NCBI RefSeq assembly: GCF_018619475.1
Contig: NZ_JAHFZG010000003.1
Span: 1-64,000 of the forward strand
Source of the DNA: Rhodomicrobium sp. Az07
GTDB taxonomy: Bacteria > Pseudomonadota > Alphaproteobacteria > Rhizobiales > Rhodomicrobiaceae
Direction: 5' to 3'
Length of the DNA stretch: 64,000 bases
Below the pieces are notes generated by a model, which was given only the letters and a program-made list of their open reading frames with translations, searched no databases and was not told the origin of the DNA. Of the stretch, positions 54,441 through 62,685 are shown piece by piece; position 1 is the stretch's first letter; each line of letters opens with the position of its first letter. Made by a program: the position numbers and the translations under genes.

Positions 54441-55711
54441 CAATGGACGTCCTTCGGATCGACGATTTGCGGGTTCGGAATGGGCACGATGAACTTTCCG
54501 CCCCAGTCGGCGATGTGGCTCATCTGGTGCATGATTTCCGTCTTGAGGTTCCACGGGAGGATAAAGAGATAGTCGGGCTTCGCGGCTTCGATCTTCTCGA
54601 CGGGGAAGATCGGAATGCGCATGCCCGGCGTGTAGCGGCCATGCTTGTAAGGGTTCCTGTCGACGGTGAAGTCGAGGAAGTCAGGGCCGATGCCGCAATA
54701 GTTGAGAAGCGTGTTGCCCTTGCCCGGCGCCCCGTAACCGCAGATGCGGCCACCCGCGTCCTTGATGTCGCTCAGGCAGCGCAGAATGCCGCGCTTCGTC
54801 TTCTGCACCTTGTCGCCGAAGCCCGTATAGAAGCCGATGTCCGAGAAGCCCGCGGCGTTCTCGCGCGCCCGAAGCGCCGCGACCGCGTTCGTCGCCGTGC
54901 GCCTCGATGTCTCGCGCGCGAAGTGAACGCGAAGCGATCCGCCGTGCGTCGGCAGTTGCTCGACATCGACGACCTTCAGACCATGCAGCCGGGCCAGGAT
55001 CTGGATGGTCGTGAACGAGAAATAGGAGAAATGTTCGTGGTAGATCGTGTCGAACTGGTTTTCGTCGATCAGCCGTTCGAGATGCGGAAATTCGAGGGTT
55101 GCGACGCCCTCCGGCTTCAGCACGATGGGGATGCCGGCGACAAAGTCGCTCAAGTCCGGCACCTGGGCGAGAACGTTGTTCCCGACGACAAGATCGGCTG
55201 CCTTCCCCTCCGCGACGAGCTTTCGGGCGAGCGCCACACCGAAAAACTCGGTGATCGTCGGGATGCCCTTGTCGATGGCAACCTTGGCCACGTTGATCGC
55301 GGGCTCGATGCCAAGACAAGGAATGCCGAGCGGTGGGAAGTGTTGCAGCAAGTAACCGTCGTTGCTCGCCAACTCGATGACGAGGCTGTCACGCCCAAGC
55401 GAAAGTCGTTTCGCGATCGTTTCGCAATAGGCTTTCGCGTGCGCCACCCACGACGACGAATATGACGAGAAATATGCGTATTCTCGAAAGATATCATCGG
55501 GCGTAACATACTCACGAAGCTGGACCAGAAAGCACTCGCGACAGACAAGCGCATGAAGCGGATAATATGGCTCCATCGCGTCGACTGCGTCTTTCGCAAT
55601 GAAGCTTTCGCAGAGAGGAGACATGCCAAGGTTTACGAAGGTCTCTCTGACAGGCGCGCCACACAGACGGCACGTAAATTCCTGACATGAGTCCGAACCG
55701 GATTCCCTCAT
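54440..55711 (-). CDS. Sugar C-methyltransferase (NovU/TylCIII/CloU-type)
   Basis: This 423-residue enzyme has the three parts typical of sugar C-methyltransferases: an N-terminal zinc motif (CRLCGAPV ... LVCRECFLVQL), a SAM core (VIELASNDGYLLQHF, GVATLEFPHLERLI, YHEHFSYFS), and a C-terminal domain with GYGAPGKGNTLLNYCGI. The family methylates C-3 of 4-keto-sugars to give branched sugars, with His and Tyr of the YHEH motif as base. It heads the operon with the cytidylyltransferase and PIG-L genes. Confidence 0.92.
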   Translation of the reverse strand: MRESGSDSCQEFTCRLCGAPVRETFVNLGMSPLCESFIAKDAVDAMEPYYPLHALVCRECFLVQLREYVTPDDIFREYAYFSSYSSSWVAHAKAYCETIAKRLSLGRDSLVIELASNDGYLLQHFPPLGIPCLGIEPAINVAKVAIDKGIPTITEFFGVALARKLVAEGKAADLVVGNNVLAQVPDLSDFVAGIPIVLKPEGVATLEFPHLERLIDENQFDTIYHEHFSYFSFTTIQILARLHGLKVVDVEQLPTHGGSLRVHFARETSRRTATNAVAALRARENAAGFSDIGFYTGFGDKVQKTKRGILRCLSDIKDAGGRICGYGAPGKGNTLLNYCGIGPDFLDFTVDRNPYKHGRYTPGMRIPIFPVEKIEAAKPDYLFILPWNLKTEIMHQMSHIADWGGKFIVPIPNPQIVDPKDVH

Positions 55712-55851
55712 TTGTGGAGCTATCCTTCATCATTCAAATTTTAATCATCTAGCTAACTCGGCAAAAGTAACAAAAACAACGGCACCGTGGCCGTTCTCTT
55801 GTCCTCATGGTAAACCTGCGCACCCGCCGCCCAAATCCCGAGATTTAAGAC

Positions 55852-56397
55852 ATGCTTTTTCAGCAGGCCCTGCTTGGGGGCGCTTTCATTATCGACCCGG
55901 AGCTCCACCACGACGAACGGGGCTTTTTCGCCCGCTCTTTCTGCACGCGCGAATTCGGAGCGAAGGGCCTCGAATCCCATTTCGTGCAGCACTCGATATC
56001 TTCGACAGCTCGCAAGGGCACGGTGCGCGGCATGCATTTCCAGAAGCCGCCACACGCCGAAGTGAAAGTGGTGACATGCACGCGCGGCGCGATTTTCGAC
56101 GCGGTCGTCGACCTGCGCCCATCATCGCAGACCTATCTCAAATGGCAGGGCTTCGAGTTGACCGCCGATAACCGCAGGCGCCTCTATATCCCCGAGGGTT
56201 TCGCGCACGGCTTTCAGACGCTCACCGACGATGTCGAGGTTTCCTATCTGATTTCCGCGTTCTATGCGCCCGAAAGCGCAAGCGGCGTCCGTCACGACGA
56301 TCCGCTGATCGGCATCGAATGGCCGCTGTCCATCGGTCTGATCTCGGAGAAGGACAGGCAATGGCCACCTTTCGAGGGGGCGCCATCAGCCGGATAG
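55852..56397 (+). CDS. dTDP-4-dehydrorhamnose 3,5-epimerase-like protein (RmlC family)
   Basis: This cupin-fold epimerase has 181 residues. FFARSFCTREFGAKGL, FVQHSISSTARKGTVRGMHFQ (catalytic His), VVDLRPSSQTYLKW with its Asp, and YIPEGFAHGFQTL match RmlC. The partners RmlA, RmlB and RmlD are absent from the window, so it probably epimerises the CDP-keto-sugar of this locus rather than making rhamnose. It is divergent from the C-methyltransferase gene across 140 nt that must hold both promoters. Confidence 0.9.
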   Translation: MLFQQALLGGAFIIDPELHHDERGFFARSFCTREFGAKGLESHFVQHSISSTARKGTVRGMHFQKPPHAEVKVVTCTRGAIFDAVVDLRPSSQTYLKWQGFELTADNRRRLYIPEGFAHGFQTLTDDVEVSYLISAFYAPESASGVRHDDPLIGIEWPLSIGLISEKDRQWPPFEGAPSAG

Positions 56398-56410
56398 CGT
56401 GCCACCGCGG

Positions 56411-56803
56411 CTACGGGCCGGATTCGATTGCGTCCATATCGTCGTCGGAGAAGCCGAAATGGTGGCCGATCTCGTGGATGAGGACGTGGCGGATCACGCG
56501 ACGCACCGGCTCGCCGTTTCGGCGGGCGTAATCCAGAATGGGCAGGCGGTAGAGAAAGATCCTGTCCGGGAACGGCGCGGGATCCCACACGCTTTTCGAC
56601 GGCAGTCCGACGCCATGATACAGGCCGAGCAGGTCGTAAGGATCGCGAATGTCCATGGCGGCGAGCGTTTCCGCATCGGCGAAATCGGCCACTTCGACCG
56701 TCACGTCGCCCAAAGCCGCGCGGAACTCTTCGGGCAGGCCGATCCAGATTGTCTGAGCGGCCGCTTCGAAATCTTCGTGCGTCCTTGGCCCGCTCCACGG
56801 CAT
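56411..56803 (-). CDS. Small zincin-like metallopeptidase family protein (DUF1025-like)
   Basis: This 130-residue protein has the zinc-binding motif HEIGHHFGFSDDDMD at the C-terminus, preceded by VIRHVLIHE, and LLGLYHGVGLP and DRIFLYRLPIL, as in the minimal zincin family common in alphaproteobacteria. Proteolysis by this family is not well established. ATG 56803 (MPWSGPRTHEDF) is used; the frame extends to 56869. It is convergent with the RmlC-like gene after 13 nt. Confidence 0.85.
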   Translation of the reverse strand: MPWSGPRTHEDFEAAAQTIWIGLPEEFRAALGDVTVEVADFADAETLAAMDIRDPYDLLGLYHGVGLPSKSVWDPAPFPDRIFLYRLPILDYARRNGEPVRRVIRHVLIHEIGHHFGFSDDDMDAIESGP

Positions 56804-57021
56804 TGGCAGCCTCCCTTTCCGACATAGCCCTCGCAAGCCGAATCTGGGCTGGCCTCCCTGAAAGCCCAAGAGAGCGCGCCCGATTTTCCGCGCGGAGGGG
56901 AAGTCTGGCGCAATCTTTCCCCAATAACCTTGCCGCTGCGACGGACCCCTCCCGTCGTTCCCGCCGTTATCGGATCTGTCAGCGAAAGCAGAATCGTCCG
57001 GCCACGCCGAAAGGAGCCAGC

Positions 57022-57738
57022 ATGATCGCCGTGAACCGCAGGGCCTTGCTCACAGGAGCAGCCGCCTTTTCCATGATGATGATGATCGACCGTTCCCTCG
57101 CCCAAAGCTCGGGGCCGTTCAAACTTCCCCCGCTGCCTTACGCATTCGATGCGCTTGAGCCGACCATCGATGCCAGGACGATGGAATTGCACCACGACAA
57201 GCATCATGCTGCCTACGTGAACAATCTGAACGCCGCGCTCAAGGATCATCCGAGGATCGCCGAGTGGCCGCTTTCGCGCATCCTCGCGAAACTCGACGAG
57301 ATTCCCGACTCGATCCGCACCACCGTGCGCAACAACGCGGGCGGCCATGCCAACCACTCGATGTTCTGGGAGGTGATGGGGAAGGATGGCGGCGAGCCAC
57401 AGGGCGATTTGAAGGCCGCCATCGACCGCGATTTCGGCGGGCTCGACAAGCTGAAGGAGGCCTTCAATGGCGCGGGCGCGAAGGTTTTCGGCTCCGGCTG
57501 GGTGTTTGTCACAGTCGACAAGGACGGGAAGCTGGCTCTTGCCTCCGCTCCCAATCAGGACACGCCGCTGATGAAGGAGACGCGCGTCCTGTTCGGCAAC
57601 GATGTGTGGGAACACGCCTATTACCTGAAATATCAGAATCGGCGTCCCGATTACCTGAAAGCGTGGTGGGACGTGGTGAACTGGAAGGCGGTCGGCGACC
57701 GTTACGCCGCCGCGAGGGCAGGGGATCTGGATATATAG
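57022..57738 (+). CDS. Exported Mn/Fe-type superoxide dismutase
   Basis: This 238-residue protein converts superoxide to peroxide and oxygen. An N-terminal twin-arginine-like signal (NRRALLTGAAAFSMMMMIDRS) suggests periplasmic location. Metal ligands are in LHHDKHHAAYVNNLN, GGHANHSMFW and DVWEHAYYLKYQ. The GGHxNHxxFW wording favours the Mn-type or a cambialistic enzyme over classical FeSOD (AAQxWNHxFYW). ATG 57022 has AAGGAG 6 nt upstream. Exported SODs of this family are unusual; CuZn types are commoner in the periplasm. Confidence 0.92.
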   Translation: MIAVNRRALLTGAAAFSMMMMIDRSLAQSSGPFKLPPLPYAFDALEPTIDARTMELHHDKHHAAYVNNLNAALKDHPRIAEWPLSRILAKLDEIPDSIRTTVRNNAGGHANHSMFWEVMGKDGGEPQGDLKAAIDRDFGGLDKLKEAFNGAGAKVFGSGWVFVTVDKDGKLALASAPNQDTPLMKETRVLFGNDVWEHAYYLKYQNRRPDYLKAWWDVVNWKAVGDRYAAARAGDLDI

Positions 57739-57888
57739 ATCCGGGGTTAGCCCCTCGATCGGGATCGCCGAAATTGGGAAGTTAATGAGCTTTCAACCAA
57801 TTTTCTACAATGCTCCGTTGCCTGAGAATTTGACGCGGCGGCGCGGGATGCGGCTCATTGCGATACCATCGGTCGGCGACTACCTCTT

Positions 57889-57909
57889 TTTGAAGTGAAC
57901 GCGTTCAAA
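57889..57909. promoter_or_regulatory. Overlapping palindromes upstream of fadE
   Basis: TTTGAA (57889-57894) and TTCAAA (57904-57909) form inverted arms. Within them GAACGCGTTC (57897-57906) is a perfect 10-bp palindrome. The site lies 59 bases before the fadE start, where a fatty-acid-responsive repressor could bind. I cannot name the regulator from sequence. Confidence 0.4.
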
Positions 57910-57968
57910 CCAAGCGAAACGGGGCCGCTCCATGCGGCTCAAGCCGCGGCCGGAAAGGAAAATCTGCC

Positions 57969-60506
57969 ATGATCGGCTTTCTGTTCATCGTCCTCGCGGT
58001 CGCGGCGGCCTTCGCGCTTGCCATTCTGCGAAAGCCGCTCTGGATGTGGGCGGCGTGGTTCGCGCTGGTGACGCTGTTCTGGAAGGTCGGTCTGTTTGGC
58101 GGAGAGTTGCATGGGCTCTCCTTCTCGACCTGGGCGCTGCTTGGCTGGCTTCCCGCCGTGGCCCTCGGGCTTCTCGCGTGGCGGCCGGTGCGCCGTGCCG
58201 TGGTGACGCGCCCCGCGTTCAAGACGGTCAAGCGCGTGCTTCCGCCCGTGTCGAAAACCGAGCAGGAGGCGCTCGACGCGGGCACTGTCGGCTTCGACGC
58301 CGAAATCTTTTCGGGCCGCCCCGACTGGAACAAGCTTCGCGCCGTCGATCCCGTGGTGCTCACGCCCGAAGAACAGCATTTTCTCGATCACGAAACCGAG
58401 GAGCTTTGCAAGAAGCTCAACGATTGGGACATTCGCCACAATCGCCACGGCATCCCCGACGACATCCTGACCTTCATCCGCGAGAAGGGCTTTCTCGGCA
58501 TGCTCATCTCGAAGGAGCATGGCGGGCTTGGCTTTTCGCCACAGGCGCAATCGCTCATCCTCGGCAAGGTGTCGTCGCGCAACCCGGACGCGTCCATCGT
58601 CGTCATGGTGCCGAATTCCCTCGGGCCCGGCGAACTGATCGAAGAATTCGGCACGGACGAGCAGAAGAAGCGCTGGCTCGAACCGCTGGCGAAGGGCAAG
58701 GAAATCCCGTGCTTCGCGCTGACGAGCCCCTCGGCCGGGTCCGACGCCGCCGCCATGCGCGACGTGGGGTATGTCACAAAGGGCAAACATCAGGGCAAGG
58801 AGACGCTCGGCATCCGCGTCACCTTCGACAAGCGCTACATCACGCTCGCGCCCAGGGCGACGCTCGTCGGCCTCGCCTTCCACCTGCTCGACCCCGAGAA
58901 TATCCTCGGCAAGGGCGACGACATCGGTATCACGCTGGCGTTGATCCCCGCCGACCATCCCGGCGTCGAAATAGGCAACCGGCACCTTCCGGCGGGTTCG
59001 TCCTTCCCGAACGGGCCGGTGCGCGGCACGGATGTATTCATCCCCATCGACTGGGTCGTCGGCGGCAAGGACCGCGTGGGCCAGGGCTGGCGCATGCTGA
59101 TGTCGTGTCTCGCGGCGGGGCGCGCGATCTCGCTTCCGGCATCGGCCACGGCGGGCGCGAAGCAGCTTCTGCGCGTGACGAGTGCCTATGCCCGCGTGCG
59201 CAAGCAGTTCTCGATCCCGATCGGGCGCATGGAGGGGATTCAGGAGAAGCTCGCCGATATCGTGGAAACGGCCTATACGCTCGAAGCGGCGCGCGCTGTG
59301 ACGTCTGCCATGATCTCGGCCGGAGCGAAACCCGCCGTCATCTCCGCCATCATGAAATATCAATCGACGGAGCGCATGCGCCACGCGCTCGACGCCGCGC
59401 TCGACATCCACGGCGGCAAGGGCATCTGCGACGGGCCTAAGAACTATCTTCAGGCCGCGTTCCAGATCTCGCCGGTGTCGATCACGGTGGAAGGCGCGAA
59501 CATCCTCTCGCGCAGCCTCATCGTGTTCGCGCAAGGAGCGCTGCGCTCGCATCCTTACCTTTATTCCGAAATCGAGGCCGCGCAAAATCCGGATCAGGCG
59601 CAAGGTTTTGCCGCGTTCGAGGATGCGTTCGAGAAGCACGCGGCGTTTTCCGTTTCGAACGTCTTCGGCGCGGTCTTCCATAACCTCACGGCGGGTATTT
59701 TCGCCCAGTCCCCCATCAACGCGCCGGTGCCTTACTATTATGCACAGCTTGAGCGCGCCGCGACCAACTTCGCGCTCGTGGCCGACTTCTCGGTGATGAC
59801 GCTCGGCGGCGGCCTCAAGGTGAAGCAGCGCCTCACGGGGCGGCTCGCCGATGCGCTCTCCGAACTTTACTTCATCGCGTGCCTGTTGAAGCGCTACGAG
59901 GACGACGGCGCGCTGCCGAGCGAGCGGCCCGTGTTCGACTACGCCGTCAAGTCTGCCTTCCATCGCTTCTATGCCGCGCTTTCGGACGCCTTCGACAATT
60001 ACCCGTCGAAGGCGGGCGGCTTCTTCCTGCGCGCAATCGTCTTCCCCGTCGGCAACCACTGGGCGAAGCCGTCCGATGCGCTCGCGAAAGAGATTGTGCA
60101 GGCCGTGCTGGAGCCGGGCGAGCTTCGCGACCGTCTTACGCGCTACATCTATGTGTCGAAAGATGAGAACGACCCGACCGGCGTTCTCGAAGCGGCGTTC
60201 CTCAAGACATTCGTCAGCGAGGACGCGGACAAGAAGCTCGACAAGGCCGTGCGTGCGGGTCTCGTGAAGCGCTATCTCGGCAACGACTGGTTCAAGGAAG
60301 CGGTCGACAAGGCGATCCTGACGCCGACCGAAGCCGATGCGTTGCGCGAGGCGGAGCGACTCGTGGCGAAGGTGATCGCGGTGGACGATTTCGAGCCCGC
60401 CGAGCTTGAGCCGCATTATACGAGTGCGACCCGGAAAGGCGCGCAAAAGGGGCAGGACAAGCGCGCGCCCGACCGTGCAAAGGCGGATGCACCCGCCGCC
60501 GAATAA
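57969..60506 (+). CDS. fadE: Acyl-CoA dehydrogenase FadE
   Basis: This membrane-associated flavoprotein catalyses the first oxidation of beta-oxidation. Of its 845 residues, the first 80 hold two or three hydrophobic helices, as in E. coli FadE. The dehydrogenase core follows (GMLISKEHGGLGFSPQAQS, CFALTSPSAGSDAAAM, GRMEGIQEKLADIVETAYTLE, DIHGGKGICDGPKNYLQ), then a DUF1974-like C-terminal domain. A GGAAAGGAAAA site precedes the ATG. fadJ follows after 76 nt in an operon. Confidence 0.95.
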   Translation: MIGFLFIVLAVAAAFALAILRKPLWMWAAWFALVTLFWKVGLFGGELHGLSFSTWALLGWLPAVALGLLAWRPVRRAVVTRPAFKTVKRVLPPVSKTEQEALDAGTVGFDAEIFSGRPDWNKLRAVDPVVLTPEEQHFLDHETEELCKKLNDWDIRHNRHGIPDDILTFIREKGFLGMLISKEHGGLGFSPQAQSLILGKVSSRNPDASIVVMVPNSLGPGELIEEFGTDEQKKRWLEPLAKGKEIPCFALTSPSAGSDAAAMRDVGYVTKGKHQGKETLGIRVTFDKRYITLAPRATLVGLAFHLLDPENILGKGDDIGITLALIPADHPGVEIGNRHLPAGSSFPNGPVRGTDVFIPIDWVVGGKDRVGQGWRMLMSCLAAGRAISLPASATAGAKQLLRVTSAYARVRKQFSIPIGRMEGIQEKLADIVETAYTLEAARAVTSAMISAGAKPAVISAIMKYQSTERMRHALDAALDIHGGKGICDGPKNYLQAAFQISPVSITVEGANILSRSLIVFAQGALRSHPYLYSEIEAAQNPDQAQGFAAFEDAFEKHAAFSVSNVFGAVFHNLTAGIFAQSPINAPVPYYYAQLERAATNFALVADFSVMTLGGGLKVKQRLTGRLADALSELYFIACLLKRYEDDGALPSERPVFDYAVKSAFHRFYAALSDAFDNYPSKAGGFFLRAIVFPVGNHWAKPSDALAKEIVQAVLEPGELRDRLTRYIYVSKDENDPTGVLEAAFLKTFVSEDADKKLDKAVRAGLVKRYLGNDWFKEAVDKAILTPTEADALREAERLVAKVIAVDDFEPAELEPHYTSATRKGAQKGQDKRAPDRAKADAPAAE

Positions 60507-60582
60507 CACCGAGGCGGGCGCGGGGGCCGCTCGCAGCCCGCGCTTCGCGCGGAGAGAGACGAACGAGGGAGTAGGAACGGAC

Positions 60583-62604
60583 ATGTCAGCCGATATCGCG
60601 AACCTCAAGCATTGGCAGTACACGATCGATCTCGAAAAGATCGCCTGGGCCGTCTTCGACGTGAAGGGTCAGTCGCACAATACGCTCGGTCGCGAACAGT
60701 TCGAGGAACTCGACCGGATCGTGACAGCGGTGGCGCATGGCGCGCAGGATCGCACCGTGCGCGGCCTCGTCATCATGTCCGGCAAGGACAAGAGCTTCAT
60801 CGCGGGCGCGAACATCAAGGAATTCGACGACCTCAAGACCGAAGAGGACGTGATCGAGGCGGTGCGCGCGGGAACCGCGGTGTTCGACCGCATCGAGGCG
60901 CTGCCCGTGCCGGTGGTCGCCGCGATCAACGGCGCGTGTCTTGGCGGCGGCCTCGAATTCGCGCTCGCCTGCCATTATCGCATCGCGACGCGCGAGGACG
61001 CCACACGCATCGGCCTGCCCGAGGTGAAGCTCGGCATCATTCCGGGGCTGAACGGCTCGGCGCGGTGGCTGCGCCAGGCGGGGCCGATGAGCGCAATGCC
61101 GCCCATGCTCGCGGGCAAGCTGCTCCGGCCAGGGCAGGCGAGGGCTGCGGGTGTCGTCGATCAACTCGTGCCGACGCGCCATGAATTGAAATGGGCGGCG
61201 CGCAAGGCCGTGCTGAAGAACGCACACTCGCAGCCGTATCGCGCATGGCAGCCGCTTCTCTTGTTCGAGCCGGGGCGCGCCTTCCTCGCAAACCGCATGC
61301 GCAAGGAGACGGCCGCCAAGGTGCGCGCCGATCATTATCCCGCGCCGTTCAGGCTCATCGAGCTGTTCGAGAAGCACGGCGGCAGCTTCGACGACATGAA
61401 GCGCGCCGAGACGAAATTCTTCGCGCCGCTGATGATCTCGGACCAATCGCGCAATCTGCGCCGCGTGTTCCGCCTCTCGGAGATGCTGAAGGCCGAAGCG
61501 CCGAAGGATGGCTGGCGTCCGGCGCGCGTGCATGTGATCGGCGCGGGCATCATGGGCGCCGATGTTGCGATGGTCTGCGTGCGGGAGGGGCTGGAAGTTT
61601 CGCTTCAGGACACTTCCACCGAGGCGGTGGAAAAGGCTTTGAAGCGGGCCGACGCGTTCTTCAGGAAGCGCATGCGCTCGCCGCTCGAAGCCGAGAAGGC
61701 GAAGGCGCGGCTGCTGGCCGACCCGCAGGGCGCGCAGATCCACCGCGCCGACGTGGTGATCGAGGCGATTTACGAGAACCTCGATGCGAAACGCGCGGTC
61801 TTCGCCGAGGTCGAGCCGAAGCTGAAACCGGGTGCGCTGCTTGCCACCAACACCTCGTCGCTCCAGATCGAGGACATCGCGAGCGCGCTGCGGGATCCGT
61901 CGCGCCTCATCGGACTGCATTTCTTCAACCCGGTCGCCGTGCTGCCGCTCGTCGAGGTGGTGAAGGGCGCCGACAGCCGCGAGGATGAAATCGGGCGCGG
62001 CGCGGCCTTCGTGACGCGCATCGGCAAGCTGCCGCTCATCGTGAAATCGTCGCCGGGCTTTCTCGTGAACCGCACGCTCGCCCCTTATATGTTCGGCGCG
62101 ATGCAGAAGCTCGCCGAGGGCACGCCGAAGGAAGAGATCGACGCGGCGGCGGAAGAATTCGGCATGCCGGTCGGCCCGATTGAGCTTGTCGATATTGTCG
62201 GCCTCGACGTGGCGTTGAGCGTGGCGAAAATCCTGAAACTGCCGACGCCGGACGACCACCCGCTGATGCAACTCGTCGCCGAGAAGAAGCTCGGCAAGAA
62301 GACAGGCGAAGGCTTCTACAAATGGGTGGACGGCAAGCGCGAGAAACCGGCCGCCGCGCCGAATTTCGCCAAGGCCGATCTTTCGGTGCTCGGCCGCGAG
62401 TTGATCGCGCCGCTGATCGACGAAAGCGAAAAGGCGCTGGCCGATGGCGTGGTCGCGGATGCGGATCACGTCGACGCGGGCGCTGTGTTCGGCGCGGGCT
62501 TCGCGCCGTTCCGGGGCGGGCCGCTGCATTATCGCGCGTCGCTCAAAGCGAAGGAAAACGGCGCGGCGAAGACCGGCGGCGAGCCGGTTCACGCGGCGGG
62601 ATGA
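60583..62604 (+). CDS. fadJ: Fatty-acid oxidation multifunctional protein (enoyl-CoA hydratase/3-hydroxyacyl-CoA dehydrogenase)
   Basis: This 673-residue protein has an N-terminal crotonase domain (about 1-190: SFIAGANIKEF, INGACLGGGLEFALACHYRIAT with the oxyanion-hole Gly, and PEVKLGIIPGLNGSARW with the catalytic Glu). The NAD-binding dehydrogenase domain (VHVIGAGIMGADVAMVCV, ATNTSSLQIEDIA, GLHFFNPVAVLPLVEVV with the catalytic His) and its C-terminal helical domain follow. Together they perform steps two and three of beta-oxidation. ATG 60583 is preferred to the open frame from 60406. Confidence 0.95.
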   Translation: MSADIANLKHWQYTIDLEKIAWAVFDVKGQSHNTLGREQFEELDRIVTAVAHGAQDRTVRGLVIMSGKDKSFIAGANIKEFDDLKTEEDVIEAVRAGTAVFDRIEALPVPVVAAINGACLGGGLEFALACHYRIATREDATRIGLPEVKLGIIPGLNGSARWLRQAGPMSAMPPMLAGKLLRPGQARAAGVVDQLVPTRHELKWAARKAVLKNAHSQPYRAWQPLLLFEPGRAFLANRMRKETAAKVRADHYPAPFRLIELFEKHGGSFDDMKRAETKFFAPLMISDQSRNLRRVFRLSEMLKAEAPKDGWRPARVHVIGAGIMGADVAMVCVREGLEVSLQDTSTEAVEKALKRADAFFRKRMRSPLEAEKAKARLLADPQGAQIHRADVVIEAIYENLDAKRAVFAEVEPKLKPGALLATNTSSLQIEDIASALRDPSRLIGLHFFNPVAVLPLVEVVKGADSREDEIGRGAAFVTRIGKLPLIVKSSPGFLVNRTLAPYMFGAMQKLAEGTPKEEIDAAAEEFGMPVGPIELVDIVGLDVALSVAKILKLPTPDDHPLMQLVAEKKLGKKTGEGFYKWVDGKREKPAAAPNFAKADLSVLGRELIAPLIDESEKALADGVVADADHVDAGAVFGAGFAPFRGGPLHYRASLKAKENGAAKTGGEPVHAAG

Positions 62605-62685
62605 CGTGCGACAAGACTTGCGGGCGCGGGCGCGCCGAAACCACAACACGCGCCAAGACCACAACAGATGTGCGGGGAGACTTCC

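Noticed and set aside
55852-56397. A complete dTDP-rhamnose pathway
   Set aside because: Only the RmlC-like gene is present. RmlA, RmlB and RmlD are not in the window.
57939-60623. Minus-strand open frame of 894 codons opposite fadE
   Set aside because: Shadow frame of fadE with Arg/His-rich composition and no domain.
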